From Aurantimicrobium minutum (GTDB lineage Bacteria; Actinomycetota; Actinomycetes; Actinomycetales; Microbacteriaceae), in contig NZ_JARXVT010000006.1 in assembly GCF_029892845.1 (NCBI RefSeq), forward strand, positions 1 to 64,000: a stretch of 64,000 bases of DNA, written 5' to 3'. A model generated the notes under the pieces. That model was not told the DNA's origin and made no database searches. It saw nothing but the letters and a program-made list of their open reading frames with translations. Below are positions 63,409-64,000 of this stretch, in pieces. A program made the translations under genes and the position numbers. Numbering within the stretch: position 1 is the stretch's first letter; every line of letters begins with the position of its first letter.

Positions 63409-64000
63409 CTAGTAGTGCCAGGGATAAGGCGACCAGTCAGGTTCGCGCTTCTGTAAGAAGGAGTCGCGTCCTTCCACTGCTTCGTCTGTGCCATAGGCCA
63501 GACGGGTAGCTTCACCAGCGAAGACTTGTTGTCCCAAGATGCCGTCGTCAGTTGCGTTGAGCGCAAACTTCAGCATGCGGATAGCAGTGGGGGACTTTGT
63601 CATGATAGTGCGTGCCATAGCGAGGGCTTCAGTTTCGAGGTCTTCGTGTGCAACAACGCGGTTGACTGCACCCATTTCATACGCACGCTGTGCGCTGTAT
63701 TCCTCGGCAAGGAAGAAGACTTCGCGAGCAAACTTCTGGCCAACCTGCTTGGCAAAATAGGCACTGCCATAACCGGCATCGAATGAGCCCACGTCAGCAT
63801 CGGTCTGCTTGAAGTGTGCGTGCTCACGGCTGGCGATGGAGAGATCGCAGACCACGTGCAGTGAATGTCCGCCACCGGCAGCCCAACCAGGGATCACAGC
63901 AATGACAACCTTGGGCATAGTGCGAATCAAGCGCTGCACTTCAAGAATGTGTAGACGACCGGTTCCGGTGGAGCCGTCGGCGTATTCATAGCCTGCCTTG
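63409..64000 (-). CDS. menB: 1,4-dihydroxy-2-naphthoyl-CoA synthase MenB (5' end outside window)
   Basis: The C-terminal 196 or so residues of a crotonase-fold enzyme that closes the second ring of menaquinone. The frame stays open to the window edge; the upstream part reads YEYADGSTGTGRLHILEVQ. VIAVIPGWAAGGGHSLHVVCD is the oxyanion-hole segment and DVGSFDAGYGSAYFA the MenB-specific active-site loop with Asp. Ends SPYPWHY, as in MenB. Partial only because the window stops. Confidence 0.95.
   Translation of the reverse strand, partial: KAGYEYADGSTGTGRLHILEVQRLIRTMPKVVIAVIPGWAAGGGHSLHVVCDLSIASREHAHFKQTDADVGSFDAGYGSAYFAKQVGQKFAREVFFLAEEYSAQRAYEMGAVNRVVAHEDLETEALAMARTIMTKSPTAIRMLKFALNATDDGILGQQVFAGEATRLAYGTDEAVEGRDSFLQKREPDWSPYPWHY

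Overview
The window is a gene-dense stretch of an actinobacterial chromosome, most like a small-genome member of the Microbacteriaceae (the freshwater Aurantimicrobium/Rhodoluna type is my best guess; no rRNA or marker gene here proves it). The pointers are moderate GC, very short intergenic gaps, many GTG starts and ATGA/TAATG overlaps, and actinobacterial families such as DUF3073, DUF3817, DUF4229, HtaA, the sterol-carrier family gene after purF and the purS/purQ/small purL split. No CRISPR array, insertion sequence, integrase or rRNA was seen.

Layout. 0-8 kb: tRNA-Tyr with terminator, a lytic transglycosylase lipoprotein, YajQ, a DMT exporter divergent from an Lrp/AsnC regulator, two esterase/hydrolase genes, a class III aminotransferase and a NYN-domain gene broken by one in-frame stop. 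8-15 kb: a complete phosphate module (pstSCAB, phoU, sensor kinase, response regulator) with helically phased PHO-box-like repeats in both control regions. 14.8-16.5 kb: an arsenic module (arsR, aquaglyceroporin, arsC) with an unannotated 21-residue Cys-rich peptide. 16.5-20.9 kb: ferredoxin/NADP reductase, purD, purC, a YczE-like membrane protein. 20.9-23.8 kb: a copper module (Met-rich membrane protein, DUF305 lipoprotein, multicopper oxidase, CopZ). 23.8-28.6 kb: a GH13 glucosidase and a tryptophan-to-anthranilate operon (kynA, an amidohydrolase, kynU). 28.7-32.5 kb: purS, purQ, DUF3817 gene, purL.

32.5-39.1 kb is the most unusual part. A 1269-residue Gly-rich beta-helix surface protein with a sortase-like tail and an adjacent two-component system lie between the real purL and a second, diverged copy of the purL 3' end. 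Just before that second copy is a diverged fragment of a chorismate mutase gene, whose intact counterpart sits 1.1 kb further on. This reads as the scar of an island imported from a related strain by homologous recombination at purL and illegitimate joining at the other end.

39-55 kb: small membrane protein, HtaA-domain protein, chorismate mutase, two further DMT exporters, purA, pyrE with two methyltransferases, an RND exporter, a KimA-like permease, a crcB pair, DUF3073, TauE/SafE, and divergent purM and purF. 55-64 kb: polyprenyl diphosphate synthase and most of menaquinone synthesis (menG, menF, menD, menA, menE, partial menB).

Eight purine-pathway genes (purD, C, S, Q, L, A, M, F) are spread over about 37 kb, so this is a loose purine neighbourhood into which metal-resistance, catabolic and surface-protein modules have been placed. 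Coordinates come from reading the sequence; starts changed from the longest frame are explained in each entry.
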